Part shown: one piece after another, positions 43,291 through 52,348 of the stretch
Layout: every line of letters starts with the position of its first letter
Numbering within the stretch: the stretch's first letter is position 1
NCBI RefSeq assembly: GCF_018588945.1
Contig: NZ_JAFIWA010000005.1
Coordinates: 62,001-126,000, forward strand
Reading direction: 5' to 3'
DNA from: Microbacterium flavescens
GTDB lineage: Bacteria; Actinomycetota; Actinomycetes; Actinomycetales; Microbacteriaceae
Length of the DNA: 64,000 nt
Translations under genes and position numbers: made by a program
The notes under the pieces: model-generated
Databases searched by the model: none
Told to the model about the DNA's origin: nothing
The model's input: the letters and a program-made list of their open reading frames with translations, nothing else

Positions 43291-44331
43291 GTGAGCGAGA
43301 TGCACGCGCCTGCCCGAGGCGCCGCAACATTGCACGACGTCGCACGCGAGGCGGGTGTGTCGCTGGCGACCGCCTCCCGCGTGCTCAACGGATCGACCCG
43401 CAAGGTGGCCGAGAGCTACCGCGAGCGGGTGGATGCCGCAGCCGAGAAGCTCGGCTACACCGCGAATCTGTCTGCCCAGGCGACGGCCCGCGGAACTTCG
43501 GCCATCGTCGCCCTGCTCGTCGCAGACATCGGCGACGTCTCGTTCGGCCAGCTGGCTTCCGGGGTCGTCCGCGGCGCCGAGGAAGCCGGCTTCGTCGTCA
43601 CAATCGCCGACACCGACCGGGATCCAGAGCGCGAGCTGCGGCTCGTGCGGACCATGCGCGGGCAGCGGCCCCGCGGGCTCATCCTCGGCGTCGCGCGCAA
43701 CGCGGGCTCGGACTCCGCTGGTCTCCAGAACGAGCTCACCGCGCTCGCCGCCGTGGGCTGCCACATCGTGGTGCTCGGCGAGGGAGAGCCGGGGCAGCGG
43801 TCGATCAGCCTCGGCAACCGTGTCGGCGCGGAGTCGCTCGGCACCGAGCTCGCGCAACTGGGCTACCGCGACGCCGTGGTTGTCGGCGGACTCGAAGGTC
43901 TCCGTGCGTCAGACGACCGCATCGACGGCTTCACGGCCGGCTTCACCGCGGGCGGCGGAACCGTCGCCGCCGTGCGCCACGGCGCGACCACCCGCGAGGC
44001 CGGTTACGCGGCGGCGCGGCAGCTGCTCGCCGACGGATTGCCGGAGGGCACATTGCTGTTCGGCATCAGCGACGTGGTGGCAGCCGGGATCGCGTCGGCT
44101 GTGCGTGATGCCGGCCGCGAGGTCGGCGCCGACATCGCGGTCGCTGGGTTCGACGACATCCCCACCAGCCGCGACATCGGCCCGGGGCTGACGACGGTGC
44201 GCGCACCGTTCGCCGCGCTCGGCCACCGCGCACTGCGCGCGGCCGTTGAGACGGACTGGCAGCCTGACGCGGACCCGCCGCTCACGCTCGACGTGGTCGT
44301 GCGTGGGAGCACTCCGCGGCGCAGCACCTGA
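43291..44331 (+). CDS. LacI-family transcriptional regulator
   Basis: 346 residues. The N-terminal helix-turn-helix is LHDVAREAGVSLATASRVLNGSTRKVAESYRERV, followed by the hinge and a periplasmic-binding-protein-like sugar domain ending AVAGFDDIPTSRDIGPGLTTV. GTG start at 43291 with TAGACT ending 7 nt before it (leaderless). Its target is not evident; neither pgm nor glycerate kinase shows a LacI box nearby. Confidence 0.93.
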   Translation: MSEMHAPARGAATLHDVAREAGVSLATASRVLNGSTRKVAESYRERVDAAAEKLGYTANLSAQATARGTSAIVALLVADIGDVSFGQLASGVVRGAEEAGFVVTIADTDRDPERELRLVRTMRGQRPRGLILGVARNAGSDSAGLQNELTALAAVGCHIVVLGEGEPGQRSISLGNRVGAESLGTELAQLGYRDAVVVGGLEGLRASDDRIDGFTAGFTAGGGTVAAVRHGATTREAGYAAARQLLADGLPEGTLLFGISDVVAAGIASAVRDAGREVGADIAVAGFDDIPTSRDIGPGLTTVRAPFAALGHRALRAAVETDWQPDADPPLTLDVVVRGSTPRRST

Positions 44332-44355
44332 CCGGGGCGGCGTTTCGCTCGCGGG

Positions 44356-45474
44356 TCAGCCCAGCGACCGCGCCAGCGCCGCTCCCGCCTCGACCAGCCA
44401 GTGCGCCGGTGACGCCATCGCCGATTCGGCAGAGCCGGCGAGGTCGGTGAGCGAGACTGCCGCCGCGAATCCCGACGTGTCGGCGTCGCCGGCGATGCGC
44501 CCCGCAACCAGCGCGACCGCGACCTGCGACGCTGCCGCGACGGCGGCGACGTGGGCCGGCACCTTGCCCGCGGCGGACTGGCCGTCGTACGACCCCTCGC
44601 CGGTGATGACGACGGATGCCTCGGCCACCGCCGAGGCGAGCCCCACGAGGTCGGCGACCGCGGCCGACCCGGGCACGAGCGTCGCGCCCCAGGCGAGCAG
44701 TCCGAAGCCGGTGCCGCCGGCGGCGCCCGCGCCGGGCGTCTCGGGATCGGCCGGAAGCAGCTCCGCGTAACGGCCCAGTTCGGCGTCGAGGGCGAGCACA
44801 TCCTCTCCCGACGTCCCCTTCTGCGGACCGAACACCGCGGCTGCGCCCCACGCCCCGACGAGCGGGTTCGTGACGTCGCTGAGCACGGTGACACCGCCCG
44901 GCGGCAGCGCCGGGAGTCCCGACAGGTCGACGGTGACGACCTGGGCGAGTCCGCGTCCACCGTCGGCGATCGGCCGGCCCGAGGCATCCGCGAATCTCGC
45001 TCCGAGCGCGGAGAGCATCCCCGTTCCGCCGTCGGTCGACGCGCTCGAACCGATGCCGAGCACGAGTCGCGAGACGCCGTGCCCCAGCGCCGCGGCGATC
45101 GCCTCGCCGAATCCGCGCGTGCTCGCGTCGAGCGGGCGCAGCCGGGCGGGGGTGCCGAGCAGCTCGATGCCACTGGTCGACGCGAGTTCCACGACCCCGG
45201 TTCCGCCGGGTGCGTCGGCGGTGACGGGGAGGAGGAGCCAGGACGCCTCGACCGGCGTGCCCTCGGGTCCGGTCACCGTGATCGGCATCCGCTGCGCGTC
45301 CGGGATCGCCGTCGCGAAGGCGTCGATCGTGCCCTCGCCGCCGTCGGCCATGGGAAGGAGCCGCACGCGGTCGTGCGGGCGGACACGGGCCCACCCCTCA
45401 CCCAAGCAGGCGGCGGCCTCGGCGGCCGCGACCGTGCCCTTGTACGAATCAGGGGCGATCACGACAGTATGCAT
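44356..45474 (-). CDS. Glycerate kinase (GlxK/GarK type)
   Basis: 372 residues. IAPDSYKGTVAAAEAA opens the family-typical N-terminus; LPMADGGEGTIDAF and GIGSSASTDGGTGMLSALG carry the substrate and ATP loops. VITGEGSYDGQSAAGKVPAHVA is the closing motif. It phosphorylates glycerate to 2-phosphoglycerate. ATG at 45474 is at the conserved start. Convergent with the LacI gene and divergent from the ThuA-like gene. Confidence 0.94.
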   Translation of the reverse strand: MHTVVIAPDSYKGTVAAAEAAACLGEGWARVRPHDRVRLLPMADGGEGTIDAFATAIPDAQRMPITVTGPEGTPVEASWLLLPVTADAPGGTGVVELASTSGIELLGTPARLRPLDASTRGFGEAIAAALGHGVSRLVLGIGSSASTDGGTGMLSALGARFADASGRPIADGGRGLAQVVTVDLSGLPALPPGGVTVLSDVTNPLVGAWGAAAVFGPQKGTSGEDVLALDAELGRYAELLPADPETPGAGAAGGTGFGLLAWGATLVPGSAAVADLVGLASAVAEASVVITGEGSYDGQSAAGKVPAHVAAVAAASQVAVALVAGRIAGDADTSGFAAAVSLTDLAGSAESAMASPAHWLVEAGAALARSLG

Positions 45475-45539
45475 GCGGCCATTCTCCACCGGTGGGGAGG
45501 GGGATGCGGGCACACGCTCTCTTGCCGCAACATGGTTCG

Positions 45540-46244
45540 ATGCGCACCCCCGAGATCGACGCCGGCACGGCACCGGCACATCCGCCCCGGGCAGTCATCG
45601 CGAGCGGGGCGGCTCGCTACGCAGACCCGTGGCACCCGTTCGCCGAGACGAGCGGGCACCTGGCCGCCGTCCTCCGTGCCGACGGGTGGTCTGTCGAGGT
45701 CGTCGAGGATCCGGACGTCGCGCTGACGCGGCTCGAGGGCGCCGCGCTGCTCGTCGTGAACGCCGGCGATCCGTGGCTCGACCCCGGCGCCCGCCGATTC
45801 GTGTCGCCGTCCGCGCGCGAGGGTCTCGACGCGGCGATCGCACGGGGCATCGGACTGCTGGCGATCCACTCCGCACTGTCCAGCCTGCGGGACTACCCGG
45901 CCTGGCGCGCGGCCATCGGCGGGTCGTGGGAGGACGGCACGTCGCGGCATCCGGAGATCGGCGAGGCCCGCGTCCGGATCGTCGACGCGACGCACCCGAT
46001 CACCGCGGGGATGGACGACGTGGAGCTGTTCGACGAGCGCTACACCGATCTGGTGCTCGACGACGGGCTGGAGGTGCTGGCCGCGCACGAGCAGGACGGC
46101 ACGCGGCATCCGCTCGTCTGGGTGCGCGAGCAGCCCACCCGCGCCTGCGTGTGCGCGCTCGGACACGATGCCCGGGCGTACGCCTCCCCCGCGCTGCGCA
46201 CGATCATCGCGCGCGCCGCGCGCTGGACCGCGCGGCTGGACTGA
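45540..46244 (+). CDS. ThuA-like (class I glutamine amidotransferase fold) protein
   Basis: 234 residues from ATG 45540; the frame is open upstream to 45492. The fold is shown by GHLAAVLRADGWSVEVVED, LLVVNAG, GIGLLAIHSAL, and HPITAGMDDVELFDERYTDL, then HPLVWVREQ. ThuA members are linked to trehalose and other sugar use; the biochemical activity is not established. The nucleophile Cys of amidotransferases is not present. Start uncertain between 45504 and 45540. Confidence 0.82.
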   Translation: MRTPEIDAGTAPAHPPRAVIASGAARYADPWHPFAETSGHLAAVLRADGWSVEVVEDPDVALTRLEGAALLVVNAGDPWLDPGARRFVSPSAREGLDAAIARGIGLLAIHSALSSLRDYPAWRAAIGGSWEDGTSRHPEIGEARVRIVDATHPITAGMDDVELFDERYTDLVLDDGLEVLAAHEQDGTRHPLVWVREQPTRACVCALGHDARAYASPALRTIIARAARWTARLD

Positions 46245-46267
46245 GCGACGCGGCCGGCGGCTTCCGG

Positions 46268-47263
46268 TCAGCGGGCCGGAGCCGTGCTCTCCCGCACCTG
46301 CAGAGTCGTCGGCACCAGCTCGAAGCCGGCCACGCCGTCCTCGATTGCGGCCACGAGCGCCGCGACGGCGAGCTCACCCAGCCCGTCGAAGTGCTGGCGC
46401 ACCGTGGTGAGCGGCGGACGGTAGTCGGCGGCATCCGCGATGTCGTCGAAGCCGACCACGCTCACGTCGCCGGGCACCTCGCGTCCCGCGTCGGCGAACG
46501 CGCGGATCGCCCCCAGCGCGAGCTGGTCGTTGGCGGCGAACACCGCGGTCGCGGCGTCGCCCAGGAGTCCGGGCGCGGCGGCGTGGCCGGACGCCGCGGT
46601 CCAGTCGCCGCGCACGACCGGCGGCTGCGGTGCATCGGCGGCCGCGAGCGCCTCGCGCCAGCCGCGTTCCCGCTCGGATGCCGCGAACGACGTCGACGGA
46701 CCTCCGAGGTGGTGGACGGTGCGATGCCCGAGTGACAGGAGGTGCTCGGTCGCGGCGCGGGCGCCGCCGGCGTGGTCGGACTGGACGATGCCGAAACGCC
46801 GCTCCCCCTCGGGCTCGGGCAGCGTGTCGACCACGACGACGCGGAGTCCGGCGGGCGCGGGCGCGTCCCGTGCGGCTGCGGTCGCCTCGTTGAGCACCAT
46901 GACTCCGTCGACGCCCTGGTCGCTCAGACGCTCGAAGGCGGACGACACGTCGGGGTGGGCGCCGAGCGTCACGACGGTGAGGGCGTAGCCACGGGTGGCC
47001 GCGGCATCCGCCACCGCCTGCAGCATGCGCGAGTTGCCCACCGTCGCCAGCGTCGAGACCAGGAGGCCGAGCGTCTGGGTGCGGCCGGTGCGCAGCGCAC
47101 GAGCGGCTCGGTGAGGCCGGTAGCCGAGCTGCGCCATCGCCGACTCCACGCGGGCGCGCGTCGCCGGGTCGACGCGCGGGCTGTCGTTCACCACGCGCGA
47201 GACCGTCTGCCCCGAGACGCCGGCGACCGCCGCGACGTCCGCCATCGACACGCGTGGTCGCAC
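46268..47263 (-). CDS. LacI-family regulator, probable galactose-operon repressor
   Basis: 331 residues. Helix-turn-helix MADVAAVAGVSGQTVSRVVNDSPRVDPATRARV, then LGYRPHRAARALRTGRTQTLGLLV and a sugar-binding core ending SVVGFDDIADAADYRPPLTTVRQ. GTG start with AGGAGG 5 nt upstream. It is divergent from galT, and two LacI-type boxes sit in the shared region, so it most likely controls galT-galK and itself. Confidence 0.93.
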   Translation of the reverse strand: MRPRVSMADVAAVAGVSGQTVSRVVNDSPRVDPATRARVESAMAQLGYRPHRAARALRTGRTQTLGLLVSTLATVGNSRMLQAVADAAATRGYALTVVTLGAHPDVSSAFERLSDQGVDGVMVLNEATAAARDAPAPAGLRVVVVDTLPEPEGERRFGIVQSDHAGGARAATEHLLSLGHRTVHHLGGPSTSFAASERERGWREALAAADAPQPPVVRGDWTAASGHAAAPGLLGDAATAVFAANDQLALGAIRAFADAGREVPGDVSVVGFDDIADAADYRPPLTTVRQHFDGLGELAVAALVAAIEDGVAGFELVPTTLQVRESTAPAR

Positions 47264-47303
47264 GAGACCTCCTGATGCGGCGGTGGCCCGGGACGTGGGC
47301 CGA

Positions 47304-47317
47304 TGTTGACGTTATCA
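47304..47317. promoter_or_regulatory. LacI-type operator 1 of the gal operon
   Basis: TGTTGACGTTATCA, an imperfect palindrome centred on ACGT. It overlaps the -35 box (TTGACG) of galT. Confidence 0.6.
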
Positions 47318-47335
47318 CGGTCGGCTTGTTACCGT
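47306..47335 (+). promoter_or_regulatory. galT promoter
   Basis: TTGACG (47306-47311), 18-bp spacer, TACCGT (47330-47335). The start codon GTG at 47342 lies 6 nt after the -10 box, so the transcript is probably leaderless. Confidence 0.6.
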
Positions 47336-47348
47336 GTTGACGTGAACA
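47335..47348. promoter_or_regulatory. LacI-type operator 2 of the gal operon
   Basis: TGTTGACGTGAACA, symmetric at 12 of 14 positions, centred on ACGT. It covers the start codon of galT and begins at the end of the -10 box. Confidence 0.65.
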
Positions 47349-48520
47349 CGGCTCAGGACGGTCCCGTCGAGACGCTCGGCGCCGGCGTCGTCAAACGCAC
47401 CACGCGTCTCGCCGACGCGCGCGAGCTGATCTACTACGACGACCCCGGCACGTCACTCGGCCCCGAGCGCTCCGTCGATGCGCGGCAGCTCGGGCCGCGC
47501 CCGGAGACCGCCACCATGCGTCGCGACGTGCTGACCGGCGACTGGGTGTCGATCGCCGCCTCCCGCCAGAACCGGGCTTTCCTGCCGCCTGCGGAACTCG
47601 ATCCACTCGCGCCGCAGTCAGCCGCCAACCCGTCCGAGATCCCGTCGCTGTACGACGTCGCGGTCTTCGAGAACAGGTCGCCGTCCTTCGGCCCCGCCCT
47701 CGCAGCGGCTCTGGGCGACGCTCCCGCCGGCATCGACGCCCCCGGCGGCCTCGCCGACCTGGACGCCCCCGGCCTCGGCCGCACCCGCACGTCGGTCGGA
47801 CGCTGCGAGGTCGTGTGCTTCAGCCCCGAGCACTCCGGCTCGTTCGGCACGCAGACGGTCACGCGCGCCCGCACCGTGATCGAGGCCTGGGCCGACCGCA
47901 CCGCCGCCCTCTCCGCCCTGCCCGGGATCGAGCAGGTGTTCCCGTTCGAGAACCGCGGCGAGGCGATCGGCGTCACGCTGCCCCACCCGCATGGGCAGAT
48001 CTACGCCTACCCCTACGTCACGCCCCGCACGACGACCCTGCTCGCGTCGATCGATCGCGAGGGCGCCGATCTGTTCGCCCGCATCCTCGAGACCGAGCGC
48101 GCCTCGGAGCGCGTCATCCTGCAGGGCGAGCACTGGACGGCATTCGTGCCGTTCGCGGCCCGCTGGCCCCTCGAGGTGCATCTGCTGCCGCACCGCCACG
48201 TCGCCGACCTCGCCGAGACGACGGATGCCGAGCGCGACGAGCTCGCCCCGCTCTACCTGCGACTGCTGCGCGGTGTCGACGCGCTCTACGACACCCCCAC
48301 TCCGTACATCGCGGCGTGGCACCAGGCCCCGGTGCACCGCGGACGCGACACCGCCCGCCTGCACCTGCAGCTGACGTCCCCCCGCCGGGCGGCCGACAAG
48401 CTCAAGTTTCTCGCCGGGTCGGAGGCGGCGATGGGCGCCTGGATCGGCGACGTGCCGCCCGAGTCGGCCGCGGAGCGCCTCCGCGCCGCCGTCAGGTCCA
48501 TCCCCGAGGAGACCCTGTGA
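47342..48520 (+). CDS. galT: Galactose-1-phosphate uridylyltransferase
   Basis: 392 residues. The active-site HPH is at 215-217 in VTLPHPHGQIYAYPY; the second His carries the UMP. FENRSPSF and WTAFVPFAARWPLEVHLLPHRHV are family-typical. It swaps UDP between glucose and galactose-1-phosphate in the Leloir pathway. GTG start from promoter position; a longer frame opens at 47303. The stop overlaps galK (GTGA). Confidence 0.96.
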   Translation: MNTAQDGPVETLGAGVVKRTTRLADARELIYYDDPGTSLGPERSVDARQLGPRPETATMRRDVLTGDWVSIAASRQNRAFLPPAELDPLAPQSAANPSEIPSLYDVAVFENRSPSFGPALAAALGDAPAGIDAPGGLADLDAPGLGRTRTSVGRCEVVCFSPEHSGSFGTQTVTRARTVIEAWADRTAALSALPGIEQVFPFENRGEAIGVTLPHPHGQIYAYPYVTPRTTTLLASIDREGADLFARILETERASERVILQGEHWTAFVPFAARWPLEVHLLPHRHVADLAETTDAERDELAPLYLRLLRGVDALYDTPTPYIAAWHQAPVHRGRDTARLHLQLTSPRRAADKLKFLAGSEAAMGAWIGDVPPESAAERLRAAVRSIPEETL

Positions 48521-49695
48521 CCCCGCCTTCCGCCGCCGCCGAGGCGCGGCGGCACTTCGCCGAGCGCTTCGATGCGCAGCCCGTCGGGACGTGGTCGGCG
48601 CCGGGGCGCGCCAATCTCATCGGCGAACACACCGACTACAACGACGGATTCGTGCTGCCCTTCGCGATCCAGCACCGCACGCACGTCGCGCTCGGAACCC
48701 GCGACGACGGCGTGATCCGCGTCGCCTCGACGTTCGCGGACGACGCCGTCGAGGTGCCGCTGGCAGACCTCGACGCCGTGTTCCCCGACCGTCGCGAGGA
48801 GATCGCCGAGTGGGCGCGCTACCCGCTCGGCGTCGCCTGGGCGCTGGTCCCCGCGGCCGGACCGGCCGCTCGCGGCCTCGACCTCGCCTTCGCGTCGAAC
48901 GTGCCCGTGGGCGCGGGGCTCTCGTCCTCTGCCGCGATCGAGGGGGCCGCGGCCTCGGCCATCGCCGACACGTGGGGCCTCGACCTCGACCGCGTCGCCC
49001 TCGCCCGGGCCGGCCGCCGCGCCGAGAACGAGGCTGTCGGCGCGCCGACGGGGATCATGGACCAGATGGCGTCGATGCTCGGCCGTGCCGACGCGGCGAT
49101 CTTCCTCGACTGCCGCTCGCTCGAAGCTCAGGTGGTCGACCTCGGCTTCCGCGCCGCAGGGCTGGAGCTGGTCGTCATCGACACCGGCGTCTCCCACTCG
49201 CACGCGACGGGAGGCTACGGCGAGCGCCGGGCGGCGTGCGAGCGCGGGGCCGCCATCCTGGCCGTGCCCGCCCTGCGCGACGTGTCGGTCGACGACCTCG
49301 CGCGCGCCGAGACGCTCATGGACGACGTCACATTCCGCCGCGTCCGCCACGTCGTCACCGAGAACCAGCGCGTGCGCGACACCGTGCGCATCCTGGCGGA
49401 GCAGGGTCCGCGCGCCATCGGCGACCTGCTCCTCGCCTCGCACGCGTCGATGCGCGACGACTTCGAGATCTCGGTCCCCGAGCTCGACACCGCCGTCGAC
49501 GCGGCGCGGGAGGCGGGTGCCCTCGGCGCGCGCATGACGGGCGGCGGTTTCGGCGGCGCCGCCATCGCGCTCGTCCCGCACGACGGGGTGCAGCGCGTGA
49601 CGGACGCCGTGACCGCCGCGTTCGAGGCATCCGGGTTCGCCGTCCCCACGATCTTCACGGTGACGCCGTCCGACGGAGCCGCGCGCGACGCCTGA
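48517..49695 (+). CDS. galK: Galactokinase
   Basis: 392 residues of the GHMP family. Signature GRANLIGEHTDYNDGF (30-45), ATP loop NVPVGAGLSSSAAIEGA, and the C-terminal TGGGFGGAAIALV. It phosphorylates galactose at C1, feeding galT. GTG start with GAGGAG 6 nt upstream, overlapping the galT stop. No galE (epimerase) is in the window. Confidence 0.97.
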   Translation: MTPPSAAAEARRHFAERFDAQPVGTWSAPGRANLIGEHTDYNDGFVLPFAIQHRTHVALGTRDDGVIRVASTFADDAVEVPLADLDAVFPDRREEIAEWARYPLGVAWALVPAAGPAARGLDLAFASNVPVGAGLSSSAAIEGAAASAIADTWGLDLDRVALARAGRRAENEAVGAPTGIMDQMASMLGRADAAIFLDCRSLEAQVVDLGFRAAGLELVVIDTGVSHSHATGGYGERRAACERGAAILAVPALRDVSVDDLARAETLMDDVTFRRVRHVVTENQRVRDTVRILAEQGPRAIGDLLLASHASMRDDFEISVPELDTAVDAAREAGALGARMTGGGFGGAAIALVPHDGVQRVTDAVTAAFEASGFAVPTIFTVTPSDGAARDA

Positions 49696-49756
49696 GACCG
49701 CCCGTCTCCGGGAGTCGGCCGTCAACCCCTGGCGGTGGAGGGATGCCTCGCCCTAG

Positions 49757-50647
<891 letters not shown>

Positions 50648-50665
50648 GCCGCGCACGATCGGGCC

Positions 50666-51172
50666 ATGCCCTCCACTCCCACCCTGACCGCCCCCGCTGA
50701 CGAGACGTGGGGATCCACCCCGGCGTCCTACCGCCGCTGGGAGAAGTCCGCGGTGCTCGGCCACGGCGACGACGTCTGGCGCTGGGTGAGCGCCGAGCTG
50801 CTGCGGTGGGGCGTCAAGACCCGGAGCGGGTTCGCGGTCGCGCCCGAGGGTCCGGCCGAGACGGGCGCGCGGCCGGTCATCGTCGCGCACGCGTTCGGGC
50901 TGTCCGTGCGCGAGCCGGTCGAGGTGGTCGCCGTGGTGCAGACGCCGGATCGCGTCGGGTTCGCGTACCGCACGCTGGCGGGCCACCCGGTCTCCGGAGA
51001 AGAGGCGTTCATCGCGCACCGGCGCGACGACGACGTCATGCTCACGATCCGCTCGCTGACCCGGCCCGGCGACCGCGCGGGATGGCGGGCGGCGTACCCT
51101 GCGCTGCTCGTGGCGCAGCAGGTCGCCCGGCGCCGCTACTTCCGAGCGCTCCGGCTGCGGGCGGGCGGCTGA
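50666..51172 (+). CDS. DUF1990 family protein
   Basis: 168 residues. The single domain spans the length and shows GFAYRTLAGHPVSGEEAFIAHRRDDDVMLTIRSLTRPG. Function unknown. It follows the hydrolase by 18 bp and could be co-transcribed. No signal peptide or membrane helix. Confidence 0.85.
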   Translation: MPSTPTLTAPADETWGSTPASYRRWEKSAVLGHGDDVWRWVSAELLRWGVKTRSGFAVAPEGPAETGARPVIVAHAFGLSVREPVEVVAVVQTPDRVGFAYRTLAGHPVSGEEAFIAHRRDDDVMLTIRSLTRPGDRAGWRAAYPALLVAQQVARRRYFRALRLRAGG

Positions 51173-51255
51173 GGGCCCGACCGCCCGGCGGTTGTCAAGC
51201 CCCCCGACCGTCGCCGCGGTTACGACCAGGCTGGATTCGACGCAGAGGAGGCGAA

Positions 51256-51636
51256 ATGTCCGATCCACGCCAGGATGTCCACGGTCCCGAGAAGCTCCCC
51301 GACGAACAGCCCGTTCCGTCGCCGACCGACGTCACGGCGCAGCCTGCCCTGCGCTACGGCGCGACCTCTCGCTGGCTCGTCCCCGCCGGCGTGCTCGCCG
51401 CGGTCGCGATCGTGCTGTACTGCTTCGCGTTCCAGATCCAGATCGTGCTGCCGGTCATCGGCATCGTCTTCGTCATCGTGATGTGGGTCGTGATGTTCAT
51501 CACCTCTCGCGGGGGCGGTGACCGCGCCGCGATCAACCGGCGGCTCGCCTGGCTGATGGGCACGATGGCACTCGGCGCCCTTCTCGTGGCGATCGGGATC
51601 TACATCGTCGAGTCGACGCGACTGCCCTGGACCTGA
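51256..51636 (+). CDS. Small membrane protein of unknown function
   Basis: 126 residues. A hydrophilic N-terminus of about 40 residues is followed by three hydrophobic segments (WLVPAGVLAAVAIVLYCFAF, IVLPVIGIVFVIVMWVVMFI, WLMGTMALGALLVAIGIYIV). ATG at 51256 has GAGGAGG 5 nt upstream. I recognise no family. Confidence 0.8.
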   Translation: MSDPRQDVHGPEKLPDEQPVPSPTDVTAQPALRYGATSRWLVPAGVLAAVAIVLYCFAFQIQIVLPVIGIVFVIVMWVVMFITSRGGGDRAAINRRLAWLMGTMALGALLVAIGIYIVESTRLPWT

Positions 51637-51679
51637 GGCGGGCCGGCTGCCCGTCCCGTCGGGTGAGGGATGCCGCGGC

Positions 51680-51847
51680 TCAGGCCTGCTCGTCCTCTTC
51701 GGGCTCGAAGGTCGACGCCGTACCGGTGTGACCCGCGGCGACGCCGTCGGGGTCATCGGGGATCGTGCCGTCCTGGCCGAGTCCGCCGGGCTTCTCGGTG
51801 CCCTCCGGGTCGTTGCTGCGTGCCTCGTCTGGCGCATTGCGGTTCAT
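51680..51847 (-). CDS. Small acidic hydrophilic protein, 55 residues
   Basis: Starts MNRNAPDEARSNDPEGTEKP and ends FEPEEDEQA. AGAGGA lies 7 nt before the ATG at 51847. Composition (Asp, Glu, Gly, Pro, no hydrophobic core) suggests a disordered protein. It stands alone between a membrane protein and an ABM-like gene. Codon use fits the genome. Function unknown. Confidence 0.65.
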   Translation of the reverse strand: MNRNAPDEARSNDPEGTEKPGGLGQDGTIPDDPDGVAAGHTGTASTFEPEEDEQA

Positions 51848-51949
51848 GGCTCGTCCTCTCTTCCCCCACCCGCGAACCTACGCGGCGGCCGGGAGAGGCG
51901 AACCAGGGTTGACAAGGTCGACCGGGGCGTTCCGCTGCCGGCGGTCGTC

Positions 51950-52267
51950 TCAGGTCGCCTGCCGGTAGTGGCGCACGCGGTCGTCCCGTTCCAGCAGGAA
52001 CCGATCGTCCTCCGGGTAGAACACCGCGCGTTCGACGTCGGCTCCGGCGAATCGCGTGATCGCCTCGAAGGACTCCCACCTCGAGACGGTGGTGATCTCG
52101 GTTCGGTCGTCGCCGAGGTCGCGCGTCAGGAGCCACGCGTCGAGATTTCCCGGCGTGATGCGATACTCCGCCATGCCGGTGCGCTCGACGTAGTCGACGT
52201 ACGCGTCCCGGTCCGCCGTGCGGACCACGCCGCTCCACATGCGCACGATTGCTCGCTGTTCCGTCAT
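51950..52267 (-). CDS. ABM-type (antibiotic biosynthesis monooxygenase-like) small protein
   Basis: 105 residues, a ferredoxin-like dimeric fold: IVRMWSGVVRTADRDAYVDYVERTGMAEYR, then TEITTVSRWESFEAITRFAGADVERAVFYPEDDRFLLE. The two blocks are typical of the ABM family. Catalysis is not certain; many members only bind. Confidence 0.85.
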   Translation of the reverse strand: MTEQRAIVRMWSGVVRTADRDAYVDYVERTGMAEYRITPGNLDAWLLTRDLGDDRTEITTVSRWESFEAITRFAGADVERAVFYPEDDRFLLERDDRVRHYRQAT

Positions 52268-52303
52268 CCCCCCAGGATGCTCCGTTCGCCCGTTCGACGG
52301 AAC

Positions 52304-52342
52304 AGCGGATGCCCCGCCCCGCGCTGGGGCGAGGCATCCGCT
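52304..52342. terminator. Hairpin after the GH3 gene
   Basis: AGCGGATGCC pairs with GGCATCCGCT and an inner CGCCCC with GGGGCG. It lies 7 bp past the GH3 stop on the minus strand. Confidence 0.65.
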
Positions 52343-52348
52343 CGTCCG

